From contig NW_004454181.1 in the NCBI RefSeq assembly GCF_000283155.1, forward strand, positions 22,920,811 to 22,984,810: 64,000 nucleotides of DNA, given 5' to 3'. Position 1 is the stretch's first letter. The number at the start of each line of letters is the position of its first letter. Shown here in pieces: positions 10,130 to 22,800 of this stretch. The stretch comes from Ceratotherium simum simum (Eukaryota > Chordata > Mammalia > Perissodactyla > Rhinocerotidae). The position numbers and the translations under genes were made by a program. The notes under the pieces are model-generated. The model made no database searches. It was not told where the DNA came from and was given only the letters and a program-made list of their open reading frames with translations.

Positions 10130-13100
10130 TTTATACATTTTTTTGTATTAAAAAGAAAAGCATAATTACCACAAATTACAAAGGACTAAAGCAGGACTAG
10201 AATAATGAATGATTCACTTCAGCCTGGAAAGCAGATACTCTCAATAATATTAATGTTATAATACAAGCTCATTCAAGTATTTTACATTTTTTTTTGTCCT
10301 TTTAAATGTGATATCCTAGCACATGGTAAAGATAACGTACTATGAGCATAAAGTGGAACCTTCTCCACAAGCCAGATGACAAGTTTTCCTCTCCAGTGAG
10401 AAATGGGCTGTAAAGTTCTGATCTTCTCTGCCTCTGCCATCAACATGGCTGAAGGAGAGGGTGGGAGCTGAGGCAAATCTAGGGACCCTTCCATACAGGA
10501 GATACTTTGGGGTCCCACTCAGGAGGGCGCCAGATGATCCAGACCACTCTACCCAGGCTTTTGGCAAAAAACCACCCCCAGCCCCCGGCTAGTCATCTTC
10601 CTTGCCCCTCCTCCCCACTTCCAGGGCCTTCTGAGCAGCTTACTTTCTTCCGTAAATCAGTCATCAATAAAGGGGAAAAAAAGAGCTACAACGGAACAAA
10701 ACAAAAACGTAACAACTTTGACATGGGGGCTCAGCACCTCGATCTGAGCCGCAGGGGTCCAGGCTGGGGCAGGGCGGGGCAGCCCCTCTCTACTGGTAGT
10801 GCATCTGCTCCCAGGTTTAGGCGAGGGCGAAAGAGAAACCTGCCTCATAGCAAAGCTGAGGCACACAGACCTTCTGATGTTTGATGCCCAAAGTCGGGAC
10901 GGCACGGACCAATCTTGGAAGGGTGCAGGACGAACAGAAGGATTTGGGCAGGCTGTTGCTTTGTGTCTCAGATCTTGGATCCCCATGGGAGGATGGTGGG
11001 TGTGAAGTGGCAAGCCCTGATGGCCCTGCGCCCACCACTCCTGGCATGCTTGTCACAGATACATCGGTCCTAAATTCAAGTGTCTTCAGAAGGTGAAGAT
11101 GTAAACTACTCCTTGCAACATTAACTCCTAACATGTTACAAAAAAAAAAAAAAAGAAAAAAAAGCCCCCTCCCCCCAATCCTCAGCCTATGTTGAGATGA
11201 AGTCCTCACCTTCCCACCCCAAAAGAGCTTCCTCTTTCTGGGGTGTCTGTGGGGAGGATCAAGGAAAGGATGGCAGCCCCCTGGCCTGGGAGTAAACTCT
11301 AGATAAGAACAACCTTTTCCCACACTCCCAAGGCTTCCCTGTGCCCCTAAACCCAGCAGAGGACAAACACTGAGGTTTCTGTGGCGTTGGATACAGTACA
11401 GGGCTGAGCGACCCAAAGGAAAGAAAGGAGGCATCAAGGGATGGAGGAAAGGGTGCAGGAGTCCAGTGTCTGGTACAAGGTGGGGCAGGCACCAGACGGC
11501 AGCAGGGAAAGGCCTCAGATCCCATTATCATAGCAGAGACCAGACACTCATCCTTGGCTTTCGAGACAACCGGATCACAGGAACTGAGATGCGCTTCCCA
11601 CATACTAACCACTGGGAGGGCAGGGGGGTGTGGGAGGGCGCAGGCCAAAAGCAAAGAGGTGCCCAAGACAGAGGGCAAGCCCTTGCCAGCCTGGGATACT
11701 GTCTCCTACTCCCAACCTTTGGGCCCAACAGAGGAAGCAGTTGAAAAAGAGGGCCAAGGAAGTGTCAGCGATTGAGCAACACTATCACGAACTTCTCTGT
11801 GCTGCCTGGTCCCCAATGGGGGTGAACGCGTCATCACGCCTGCACCTGACACACAGCCCAGTCCGTGTGGGTCAGTCCTTTGTCACCCTCCCTAGCTTCG
11901 GATGCCAGTAGACTCCAGCCATTCCATTGTCATTCACAGCCCAAGCAGTCAGTGGCTGGAGAAGAGAAGGCAGGTATACTCTATGTCCACATATACCTTC
12001 CTGCCGTGGAGCTTCTCCGACTGGCAGGATTTCCCCCCAGCCCCCAAATCCTCCTCATCCCTCGTTCACAGGCAGGGTCAACTGGAGGGTGGGCAGAGAC
12101 GGCTTGCAGAGGGGGGATGATGCAAGATGGGGAGACGCCACCAGACCCGAGGGAGGAGAATGGCATCTTTCTCCACCTTTTATGAGACAAAGCCTCCTTG
12201 AGGTCTCAGAGATCTTTCAGGGCCAACACAAGAAACATTTCAAAGCCTCAGCTGCTAGGTGTTCACCCTTCCCCTCTGAGGTGGGGGAGGCCGTCAAGCT
12301 GAGGATGACGTGTCCAGACTCAGGCCAATGCTGTTCTCCAACAGTTTGAAGCAAACTTGGCCTTGGGGTTCCAAGGGTAGGATGAAGGGTGTCAACGACA
12401 GGACAGGGCCTGGCGTGAGGCAACAGCAAGCAGAGCGAGGATATGACAGTGGCAGCAGTGTACAGACACAGGACGTCAGCTTTGAACGATGCAACAGCAG
12501 GGATATTTCAGGCACGGCTCTGATCTGAGCCGCCCCCAACTCTCTTGCCCACAGGCAGGAGGCACTGTACATGCAACTCAGTCCAGAGAAAGGTTTTCGC
12601 CACTCCAGCCCAGGCACATCCAGAGAAGCCGGGAGCTCTTCGAGTCAACTCCACCGAGGAAAACAGGCATTCGGGGATTTCAGATCCCGCTTCACAATAA
12701 GGCAACTTTTAAAAAAATATTATTTCCAAGAACAAAACAAAAGAAATTCCAAGGGTAGGGGAAAGACATCACTTTCTGTGGATTAGGTGGGGGTTTTTTG
12801 ATTTTTTTTGGTCTTTTATGGTCAATTTTGTCTTTTTTTTTTTCTATTTTTCCAAGGATGGAAAGGTCAGAGAAAAATAAAATAAATCATCTTTCAATAG
12901 TCTTTTCAGGTATGAGCAGCGTCTCTCTGGGCTGGGGAGTAAGGGCATGGGGAGAGGGGAGTAGGAAAAGGCTGAAACCTTCCCCCACCCCCACTTTTAG
13001 ATCCTTTGGTTTCCTTCTCCCAGAAGATGGCAGAAGGGCGTGGTGGGGACAGTAGGGAGAGAAGACGGTGATGGCAAGCCCCAGATGGTCAAGGGGCTGG

Positions 13101-13305
13101 TGCTTGTGGGGCCCAGGGATGCTCCAGAGCCTTCCACAGGACAGTGCTGGGCAATGGGGGCCACAGGGCCTTCTTGTGGGCTGCATAGTTGGCTTCAGGG
13201 GGAGCAGGAGGCTGTGGGTGGGGACCAGGGTTGCGGCCTACCAGCCGTGGGCAGGGCTGCAGAGTGATTTTGGTAATCCAGACAAACTATCAATAATTTA
13301 AAACT

Positions 13306-13308
<3 letters not shown>

Positions 13309-13340
<32 letters not shown>
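13309..13340. repeat. (TA)16 microsatellite in LARP1 3'UTR
   Basis: Uninterrupted TA dinucleotides about 270 nt past the LARP1 stop codon. It is expected to be length-polymorphic and to fold on itself as RNA. Confidence 0.95.
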
Positions 13341-13345
<5 letters not shown>

Positions 13346-13607
13346 CTCCCCCCTTTCCCTCCCCCCCTTAGAACAAGCTAGGATGTGAAGAAGAGCCATG
13401 GAGAGGGAAGGGGGTGTGTGGAGGCTCCTGCCCAGGGGTACCTCTGATAGCCCAAATGGTGTATACATTGCTACTCAGCACGAAGGCCCATCCTAATGAC
13501 TCTAGGCCTGGCTCTTCTCTGTCCCCTCTCCCGGGACTGGGCACCCCCATGGACTCCCGCTCGCCCTCACCCCCGTCCCCCAACAAGCCCCAAGGCTAAG
13601 GGGCTTT

Positions 13608-13817
13608 TCACTTTCCCAGAGTCTGTGTGTCCGAGTGTTGGCTTGTCCATTTGGCATCTTCCCGGATGGGCTGGCCAGTGGGTGGTGTGGGGGGTTGGCT
13701 GATCATGGTGGCAGGCCTGCTGGAAGACTGGGAGGGGCACCGCTTCCTGCCCTCACTGCCACCACCTCCTGCTGCCACTGGGTGTCGCTTGTGGTTGCCC
13801 TCTTCACCCATGGGGGG
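13608..13817 (-). CDS. LARP1: LARP1 last coding exon
   Basis: The acceptor is CTGTTACAG|CCCCCC. It encodes [20 protein letters not shown] through a Ser/Pro-rich tail ending TQTLGK and a TGA stop at 13608-13610. The 3'UTR continues in the same exon. Confidence 0.95.
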   Translation of the reverse strand, partial: PPMGEEGNHKRHPVAAGGGGSEGRKRCPSQSSSRPATMISQPPTPPTGQPIREDAKWTSQHSDTQTLGK

Positions 13818-16800
13818 CTGTAACAGAGGAGGGAGTCATAGGTGATTGGGGGCAGTACCCACACCCCCTTCCTTGCCAGGGCTGTCTAGAGACCTCCTAC
13901 CTCCAAATGTAGCTAATGAATAGGTTTACCCTTAAAATCTAATTACCAGTTTTAATAAGCACATCTCCATGCCAAGATGCCACCTCTGTGCTATTTTATG
14001 CACATTCACTCATGGGGTCTACATCACTCTTTGAAATAGACATGATCATCTGATTTTTACAGATGAGAAAAAAGAAGCACAGAAAAAAATAATTTGCCCA
14101 GAGTCCCATTGCTTGTAACTGGTGAAGACGAAATTTGGACCAGGCCCGTCTACCTCTGAGACACCAGGTTTTATCCAGACAAGTTTCTGCTCCCCTTCTC
14201 AGAAGGGATCAGTGCTCAGGAGATGATACATGGATGCGGCATGCAGTATGCTGAGTCTCAGCTGAGAAGGCCCAGAAGCTCCTGAGGATTGCCTCCTCTC
14301 CCTCGAGGCCCCAAAAAGGGACACTGATCTAAAGTCAGACCACGATCCAGTCTGGCCTCACCACTACCAAAGATCCCGTAATCTCGAGGACATTTCTTTC
14401 CCTTTCTGGGTGCCAGATCTGAGCCCTTCTTGTTCCACCCCAACAGGTCTTCCTATTACAAGGCTTCTCTGCACATGTGCCCCCCTCCAACTCCCAAAGC
14501 AGGAAGTGCTTAAAGATGGAAGACAGCAGACTCATCTTTACACTGGGTGAGCTGAGCAGCGCTGCCACTATCTCACTGGGTGGCCATGGGCTTCAGTTTA
14601 TCCACTGGTACAGTGATGATAACAGTCAACCCTGCCTACTTCACCACATTGTGAAGGTTGAAAGAGGTCAATGTAAAGTGCTTACCACGGTGCCTGGCAC
14701 ACAGTAAACAATCTGGCAATTTTTTAATAAATATGAGGATTATTATTGCTATTTACTTGTATTTGCCTTTTTTGCTAAAAGGTTTCAAGGGAGTAAGATG
14801 ACTGGCATATCCCTGCTACATTACAAACTCTCTGAAGGAGAAAGAGTCTTTCACTCATCTCTGGAATCCCTGAAGCACCTAGCAAAGAGACATCAAATCA
14901 CTTCAACTACCACTTCCTTTGATACACCCAGCAGCAATAACCCTGATCCACCACTGGATGTCACTGTTGAGTCACTGTTCCAGGAAGACATGGCGGGGAA
15001 GCGGGGAGAAAAAATCAGACATAATTTATATACTTCTGGGGTTAGAACTGGCCTCTTGCGGAAAGAGCAAATACATTTACCTTGGGTACCCACCCTGGAT
15101 CAACTAGTAGAGTGGCTAACTAGGGCTGAGCAGCCAGAGGGCTGTGAGATAAGAGGGGAAAGAGCATTATGATGGTTTAGCCACATCTACCACGGGAAGT
15201 GGAGGGAGGAACAACCACATGACCCCCTCCAATTAGCCTGCACTGTCCTCTTCTCAGTCTGTTTTGCAGATGAAGAAACCAAAGCTCCAGTGCTGGGAGG
15301 GGTCCCCAGGCTAGTGGCACAGCTGGGTTCAGTTTTCTTTCCAACTAGGACAACTAGGGTGAGAAAGACGACAGACTTTCACTCACATCCACTCGGAAGT
15401 CTTCGAGTCGTCGGAATTTGCCGAGGTATTCTTGAAGTTTGGGGTTAATGTCCAAATTTTTGGCTTTGGAATATTTCAAGAAGGCCCAGAACTTCTCCAG
15501 CCCGTAGAGTTGGCCTGTAGGGAAAGAGGAGAGAGTGGTAGAGAGAAGCTGGGCTGGTGAGAAGGTGAGAACCAAGCACCTCAGAGGACGGGGTGGGGTG
15601 TGGTGTGATATACAGATAGGCCTGGTGGACTGGGGGTCAGCGGGAAGAAGGCCTAGCTGACCAGGGCTCGCAGAGCTCCAACTCTGGCTCTCACCAGCTT
15701 CATAGTCCTTGACGGTTTCCTCCTGAAAATCCTTGAATATGTCCAGCCGGAACTTCTTTTCCAGGCCATAACTGTAGTATCGAAAAAGGCACTCCAAACC
15801 ATATCTGTAGGAGAACACAAATCAGTGAAATCAGGACAGTTTCTTTAACTGTAAAACAGGGAAATGCCCCCCGCATAAGAGATGAACTATAAAACAGTTT
15901 AAACACATGGATTATTGAGAAAATGGTAAATAATCTTTAAGAAGGCTAACATTTAATGCTAGCCTAACTGGGTCCAGCATTAAATGTTTATAGTTGGCCA
16001 GGGGTCAGCAAACCCTGGCCAAACCAACAGCCCCTTCCCACACCACCCATCTGTTTACCAAGTGTAATTGGCTGCTTTCTGCTAGAAGAGCAGAGTTGAG
16101 TAGTTGCGACAGAAACCTTATGTCCCACAAAGGCTAAAACACTTATTGTCTGTCCCTTTACAGAAAAAGTTTGCCAATCCCTGGCATGAGCTTTCTGCAG
16201 AGCCATTTGACCATGCCAATTAGTAGGTGTGTTCACAGTTATCTGACTCAGAAATTTCACTTCTAGGAACATATGTCAGGGAAATAACCAAAAAGGCAGA
16301 TTTAGATTTTACAGATGTACAACACTGTTCAGAGCAGCATTATTAAACAAAATTTAAATGTCTTAAGAGAAGTGGTTAAGAAAAACGACAGTAAATCTGT
16401 ACAACAGAATAATATATTAAAAATTATAATGTAAATATATACTGATGGATACTGAGAGATGCTTACAATATATTATTAGGTGGAACAGATGTGTTTCAAA
16501 ATGTTATATGTAGAATGAGCCCAAATTTTGTAAACAAATATGTAAATTTTACATATACACATGCACAGAAAGTCTGGAGAGACACTTAAATATATTAACA
16601 CTGGTTATCTTTGAGAGTTGGGATTTTCAAATGATCTTAACTATATTTTCTAAACTTTCAGCACAAAGCATGTAATGACTTTTATAAGAAGTTATTTATG
16701 TAAGAAGGCAAAAAAGTCTAATATTTTAACAACAGAGGAAAATGCTCATGCTTATAAATGATAAATAAGACACCATAATGCATTCATAGGATGATCTAAA

Positions 16801-19800
16801 TACATCAAATAGGGCAGAATATTAACATTGTTGTCTCTGGACTGACGAGTGTTTTCCCCCAACTTCTTTGTTCAAATTGCTTACGGAAAGAACATTTTAC
16901 TCGGGGAAAAAAAGTGTCTTGAAGTTTTTTTTTTTCAATAGCAAAATACTGAAAACAACTAAAGTATCTATTAATAGGAGACTGGTTAAATAAATTATGG
17001 TACATCCATATAGCATAAGACCATACAGGCTATAAAAAAGAACAAGAAAGTTATTTACATATGGATATGGAATGATCTCTAAAATAGAGCAGTAAGTAAA
17101 AACATAAGGTGCAAAATAATATCTAATAGAGGACATCTTTTGTATAAACAAATGGGGAGCGTGTGTAGGCGACTATATAGGAATGTCTTTGCTTACGCAG
17201 GCAAAGTATTTGTAGAAAGGAGCCACAAGATTCTAAAAGTACTGGTTGCCTGTGGGGAATGGAACTAGACGGCAGGGGGACAGTAATGAGGAGACTTCTC
17301 ACTATATAACCTTTTGACCTCTTTGAATTTTGAACCATGTGAATATATTACTCATTCAAAAGTAATAATTTTTTATGAAGTACATACACAAGAGATTTCC
17401 AGTTACAGTTCTGGAAGCAGATCCACTAGGGACCCCTCACCAGCCCCAGCCTGCTCACCTGTAGCCTTCTTTGGCATCCTCCAGAGCCAGCTGCTTGAAT
17501 TCCTCATACATCTTTTTGTTGAAGTGATCTCGGAGGAAGAAGGACCAGAAGCGGAAGAGAGTGTTCATCTCCTGAGACTGGCCAATGCCCAAGCGTTTCC
17601 GCTCTGATGGGGGAGGAAGGAGGAAAGACATGTGTCAGGGCCAGGCTGCCTGTGCTCTGGGGGACAAATGATCCTGGGCCTCAAGGACCTCGGTCCTTTC
17701 TCCAGCACCTCCCAAATCCCTTGCTCATCATTAGACCCTGTAGTCTTTTGGGAGATATTTATTGAGCACTAACTACTCTGTCACAGGCCTTGCCACTGGG
17801 CACTGGGCCTAAGCCTCACCAGAAGCAGGTGGCATCAGCTTCTGAACCAGTTCATACTGGTCTAGCTCTTCACCTCAAACGGCATTGCTCTCAAGTGTAG
17901 TTAGAACAAGGAAAAGCATGAACACATAATTTGTACATTCCAACAAATTATAGTCTTCATTACTCATTACCAATAATTATTTCAGGAGTCCTACAACATT
18001 AACAAGTACAAAAATGGTAACATTAAAACAATACACAGGGCTGGACTGGTGGCACAGTGGTTAAGTTCGTGTGTTCTGCTCCGGCAGCCCAGGGTTCGTG
18101 GGTTCGGATCCCGGGCGCAGACCTACACAGCGCTCATCAAGCCATGCTGTGGTGGCGTCCCACATACAAAATAGAGCAAGACTGGCACAGATGTTAGCTC
18201 AGAGATAATCTTCCTCAAGCAAAAAGAGGAAGATTGGCAACAGATGTTAGCTCAGGGCCAATCTTCCTTAACAAAAACAACAACAAAAACAACAAACAAA
18301 AAAACCAATACACAACACCAAAGCATAAGTAACAAAAAAAAAAAAAAAGAGATACATTTGATATTAAAAAATTAAAAATCTCAACAATCCAAAGAGGCTT
18401 ATGCACCCCTATGTTCATCGCAGCATTATTCACTATAGCCAAGACATGGAAGCAACCCAAGTGTCCCTCGACTGATGATTGGATAAAGAAGATGTGGTAT
18501 ATATATACCATGGAATACTACACTCAGCCATAAAGAAAGACAAAATCGTCCCATTTGCAACAACATGGATGGACCTGGAGGGTATTATGTTAAGTGAAAT
18601 AAGCCAGAAAGAGAAAGACAAATGGCATGATTTCACTCATATGTGGAAGATAAACCAACACACGCACAGACAGAACTGTCTGGTGGTTACCAGGGGCTAG
18701 GGGGTGGGGGGTGGGCACAAGGGGTGGAGGGATGCACTTATATCGTGACTGATAAACAATAATGTACAACAAAAATTTCACAATAAAAAAAAAATTAAAA
18801 ATCTTTGTGCTTCAAAGACACTATCAGCAAAGTGAAAAGACAACCCACAGAATGGGAAAAAAATATTGGCAAACCATGTATCTGATAAGGGACTTGTATC
18901 TAGAATATATAAAGAACTCTTACAACTTAATAAGACAAATAATCCAGTTAAAAAACAAAATGCTTTCTCCAAAGAAGATATACAAATGGCCAACAAGCAC
19001 AAGAAAAAATGCTCAACTATCAGCTACTAGGGAAATGCAAATCAAAACCATAAGGAGGTATTAGTTCACACCCACTAGGATGGCTATAATCAAAATGACA
19101 GACAATAACAAGTGTTGGGAGGATGTGGAGAAATCAGAACCCTCACACATTGCTGTTTGGAATATAAAATGGTGCCACCACTTCGGAAAATAGTCTCACA
19201 GGTCCTCAAAAGGTTAACCGTAGTTACCATATGATCCAGCAATTCCTCTCTTCCACTCAAGATAAATGAAAACCTAAGCCCACACAAAAACTTGTACAGC
19301 AACATTCACAGCAGCAGTATTCATGATAGACAAAAAGTGGAAACCCAAATGTCCATCAACTGATGAATGAATAAACAAAAGGTGGCATATCCTCATAATG
19401 GAATGTCATTCAGTAATAAAAATGAACAAACTACCAATACATGCTACAATATAGATGAACCTTGAACTACATATTGTATGACTCCATTTACAAGAAAAGT
19501 CCAGAATAGGCACATTCAGAGACAGAGAGTAGATTGGTGGTTGCACAGGCCTGGGAGGAGTTGGAGGGGGTGAAAAGGGGGTGACTGGGAAGGGGCACAG
19601 TGTTTCTTTCTGCGGTAATAAAAATGTTCTCAAATTGACTGTGGTGATGGACGCATAACTCTTGAATACACTAAAAGCCACTGTACTGTATACTTTAAAT
19701 GGGTGAATTGTATGGGATGTGAATTGTACCTCAATAAAGCTGTTATTACACACACACACACACACCCCCCCCTATGGGGAAGGAAGTAAGGTAGATGAAT

Positions 19801-22800
19801 CAAGCATTTAGCAACCATGTTTTGCTGAATGAAAGAGGGTGGGGCAAGTTTATAAGTGAGCATTAAGATTGGTTTTGAGCATCTTTACAGCCAACCTGAC
19901 AGAAACCTACAGTTAAGGCATCTCATTTTGTGATAAAAGAAAACACGTGAGAGCATCTAGAGAGGTTCTTTCCTTACACTATTTTCTAGAGCAAGTGTCA
20001 GCAAACTTTTTTCTGTAAAGGGCCAGAGAGTAAATATAGGCCTTGTAGGGCACAAATGCTCTCTTGTTATAAATTCGTCTTTTTTTCCCTACAACTCCTT
20101 AAAAACGTAAAAACTGTTCTGAGCTCAAGAGCTATACAAAAATAGGCTACTGGCTAGATTTGGCCCACATCAGACCACCCCAGTTCTAGAGAATATATCA
20201 TGCCTTATAAACACCTTTTGTGATGGACAGTGGACCACACTGGACAATGGCTGAGTTGGCGGTCTTAAGAGAAACAGGAAACCTCCTGATGTTTTTTATA
20301 ACAAGAGAAGATCAAGGAACAGGAATTTTTTAAGTACCAGATTCTTTTAGCTTACTGTATTCTAAAACTACCTGGCTTGAGTCGAACTTGAATCCTTCTT
20401 GCAGTAATGTCATGACATTTCTTGCTCTGAGGTCAGAGAAAACAGAATCACCTGCCCCCCCAGCCCTTACACTCTGGATCTAAGTAGTGGCCCCGGAGAG
20501 TCAGCCCCTCTCCCTAGGTGCTTCGGTGCTTCTTACCGTTAAGGCAGCGCCTACGATACTTGTGGTAGACGTGTTGTGTGAACCCATTTTCCTTGAGCAG
20601 CTCATGGGAAGGATGCTGGAACTTGGGCAGCGACTGAGGGGTACACCCATAGCTGCCAACTGCAGGCGTCCCTTCTGAGGGGCTGGAGCTACAGAGGCCA
20701 TGAAAGAGCGAGTGTTAACCAGGGTCCCTGGAGCAGCTGGGCATCAGGCTAGGCAGGGCCCCTCTGCTCCCTTCCATCAGCCAAGATCCAGCCTTTCATA
20801 GGGCAACAAACAAAGAGGCCCAGGTACTATGCCAGACCTTTAACTTATATATATGCATGAGTCTGACTTATGCCCAAACCTGAGCTTTTAACCATTTATT
20901 TACTCTGAGTTAACACTGAACTTTCCTTAATGAGCTATTATGGGTTAATCCATCTATATTTCTTAAAACGATGCGTATTTTCAGACTGTACCATCTTTGC
21001 AGGGAGTAGAGTGCATAGGTCAGTGGCTCCCAAACCCTGCTTTTAAAACAGGGAACACTGGGGCAATTTTCCTAAAAATAAACATAAGGGATTCTGGGCC
21101 CTACCCTCAGAAGCCGAGTCAGTAGATCTAGGGTGGGGGCGAGGAGTCTGTATTTTTATTCAACGACCTGGCTATCCTGAGGTAGGCAGCAGATATCCAC
21201 GTTTAAAATCAATTCACAGATATACTGTCTGAGAAAATCTGGTCCCATGTGGCTGTGACACCAATTCTTTAGAAAGAAGCCTTCCTCTTCTCAGACCCTG
21301 AATTAAGCTCTCTAGACTACTCCTCGTTTTTTGGATTTAGATGAGGGTTCTTTTAATTTACAGATCAGAGGTTCTTTCTTCTTGGTCCCATGGATGTCAG
21401 GGCTCTCCCACCCACCGTGCTGTCAGCCTGATCTCTCCTCCCCACTGCCCCCAGCACCTGATGGAAGCAGTCCGGGGCCTGTGCTCGCGGGAATCCATCA
21501 CCCAGCCCACATGACTCTCCAAGGGCGGGTTCGAGCTGTGTCTTGTCTTCCTTTTCCGAGGCATCTGCAAAGGTCAGTCCAGGATTTTTATTAATCATAC
21601 TCATACAACTCTGAGTAGAGCATCCAGCATTTGTAGGACTAAGATTCCCTCATATATGTGAGTTATCTCATAATTTACAAAGTATTTTCATCTCTCTTCT
21701 CTCACAGGACATCCACGGCTGTGAGCCAGGAGCTGGTGTAGGTCTATTCCACAGGTAAGGAACTCGAGGCTTGGGAGTGGAGTGGCTTGAGTGGCTTGCC
21801 CAGGGACCCACACCTGGTCAGTACTCCTTAGGCCTTATCATGGCTACATGGGGCCACCACTGCCACACCCAGTCCATTTTGCAGATGGGGTCACTCAATT
21901 CCAGGTGGGCCCACCAACCTAAGAACACAGAGCAGGTGGGGGACTTGGCACTTTCCTGACTCAGACAAGGCAAGGGAGAGAAGCAAAGCACTGGAAAGGA
22001 GTGAAGTGGGCTCAAGACTCTTAGCAGCCGAGCAGGAGCACCTCACCTTGGCATCTAGTGTCCGTCCTTCCTTCACCACTGGGTAAAACCGTGATGTCTG
22101 GCTTGAGTCTTTGAGCTGTGGTGTCCGGGGAGTGCGGGGAGTCCTGGCGTTGCGGTAGTTTGGCGACTCTGGGACAGTGGTTGGTAGAGAGCGGGCGATG
22201 GTAGAGGGCTCAGGAGCACCAAACAACTTGTTGGCCAGGGCATCAGTGGGAACTGCAGAGGCAGAGCGGCATCAGTAAGCAGGGGTAGGCCCATGGCCAT
22301 CTGTCACTGGAAGGTCCCCATCAGACAGCTCCAGACCCTCCCACCCAAGCCAGGGTTCCAGGTGTCACCTCTCACCTTGCTGGAAGCGAGGCGGCCCAGG
22401 AGGGACCTCCTGGTTGGGATCCACAGGGGGCTCAGGGGTTAGTGTGTCAAACTGCTCCCGGCTGATCATGTTGACTTTCTTGAAGTTCTCGACTTCTTGC
22501 TGCAGAGGATACAAGATGGGTGGGGAAAAGATGTTAGTAAGAAGACTGCCCTAGCCTGTTTAGGAATCAAGACGTGCAGGAAGTTGGAGACGGCAGCTCC
22601 CATATCCAGGTATGTGGAATTCTGGTCCCCAGGCTCTCAGGTGCCCCATCACCACCCCTCAACCCTGGTTACCTGGGCATGAGTGTGCTAATCCAGAAGG
22701 CGTTTGTACTTGCCCAGCCCCCTCTGTAGCAAGACTGAGACCAGGATACCAGCTCCCCAGGAACTTGCAGCAGACTTCCCTCAACTCTCTTCCTGCCACT

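Larger units (their letters stand above)
10105..13607 (-). other. LARP1: LARP1 3' untranslated region
   Basis: About 3.5 kb in one exon, similar to the known long LARP1 3'UTR. In mRNA sense it holds a (UA)16 tract (13309-13340), an A-rich tract (12787-12856) and a U-rich tract (11139-11163). A 206-codon open frame in sense (10817-11437) looks like chance in GC-rich UTR sequence. Confidence 0.85.
15805..17458 (-). other. LARP1: LARP1 intron with hAT MITE and L1M
   Basis: Carries a hAT-type fossil (16000-16186) and AT-rich old L1 sequence (about 16270-17360). No exon is supported. Confidence 0.65.
17604..20536 (-). other. LARP1: LARP1 intron with nested L1/ERE insertion complex
   Basis: Most of the intron (18038-19770) is an old L1 interrupted by an ERE SINE and a younger L1. 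A hAT fossil follows at about 19993-20172. No exon is supported. Confidence 0.7.

Noticed and set aside
10817..11437. 206-codon open frame on the minus strand
   Set aside because: It lies in the LARP1 3'UTR, has no recognisable domain, and its composition is that of chance frames in GC-rich sequence.
18381..19748. Open frames in the L1 segments
   Set aside because: They are short broken pieces of ORF2 with stops and frameshifts, not active genes.
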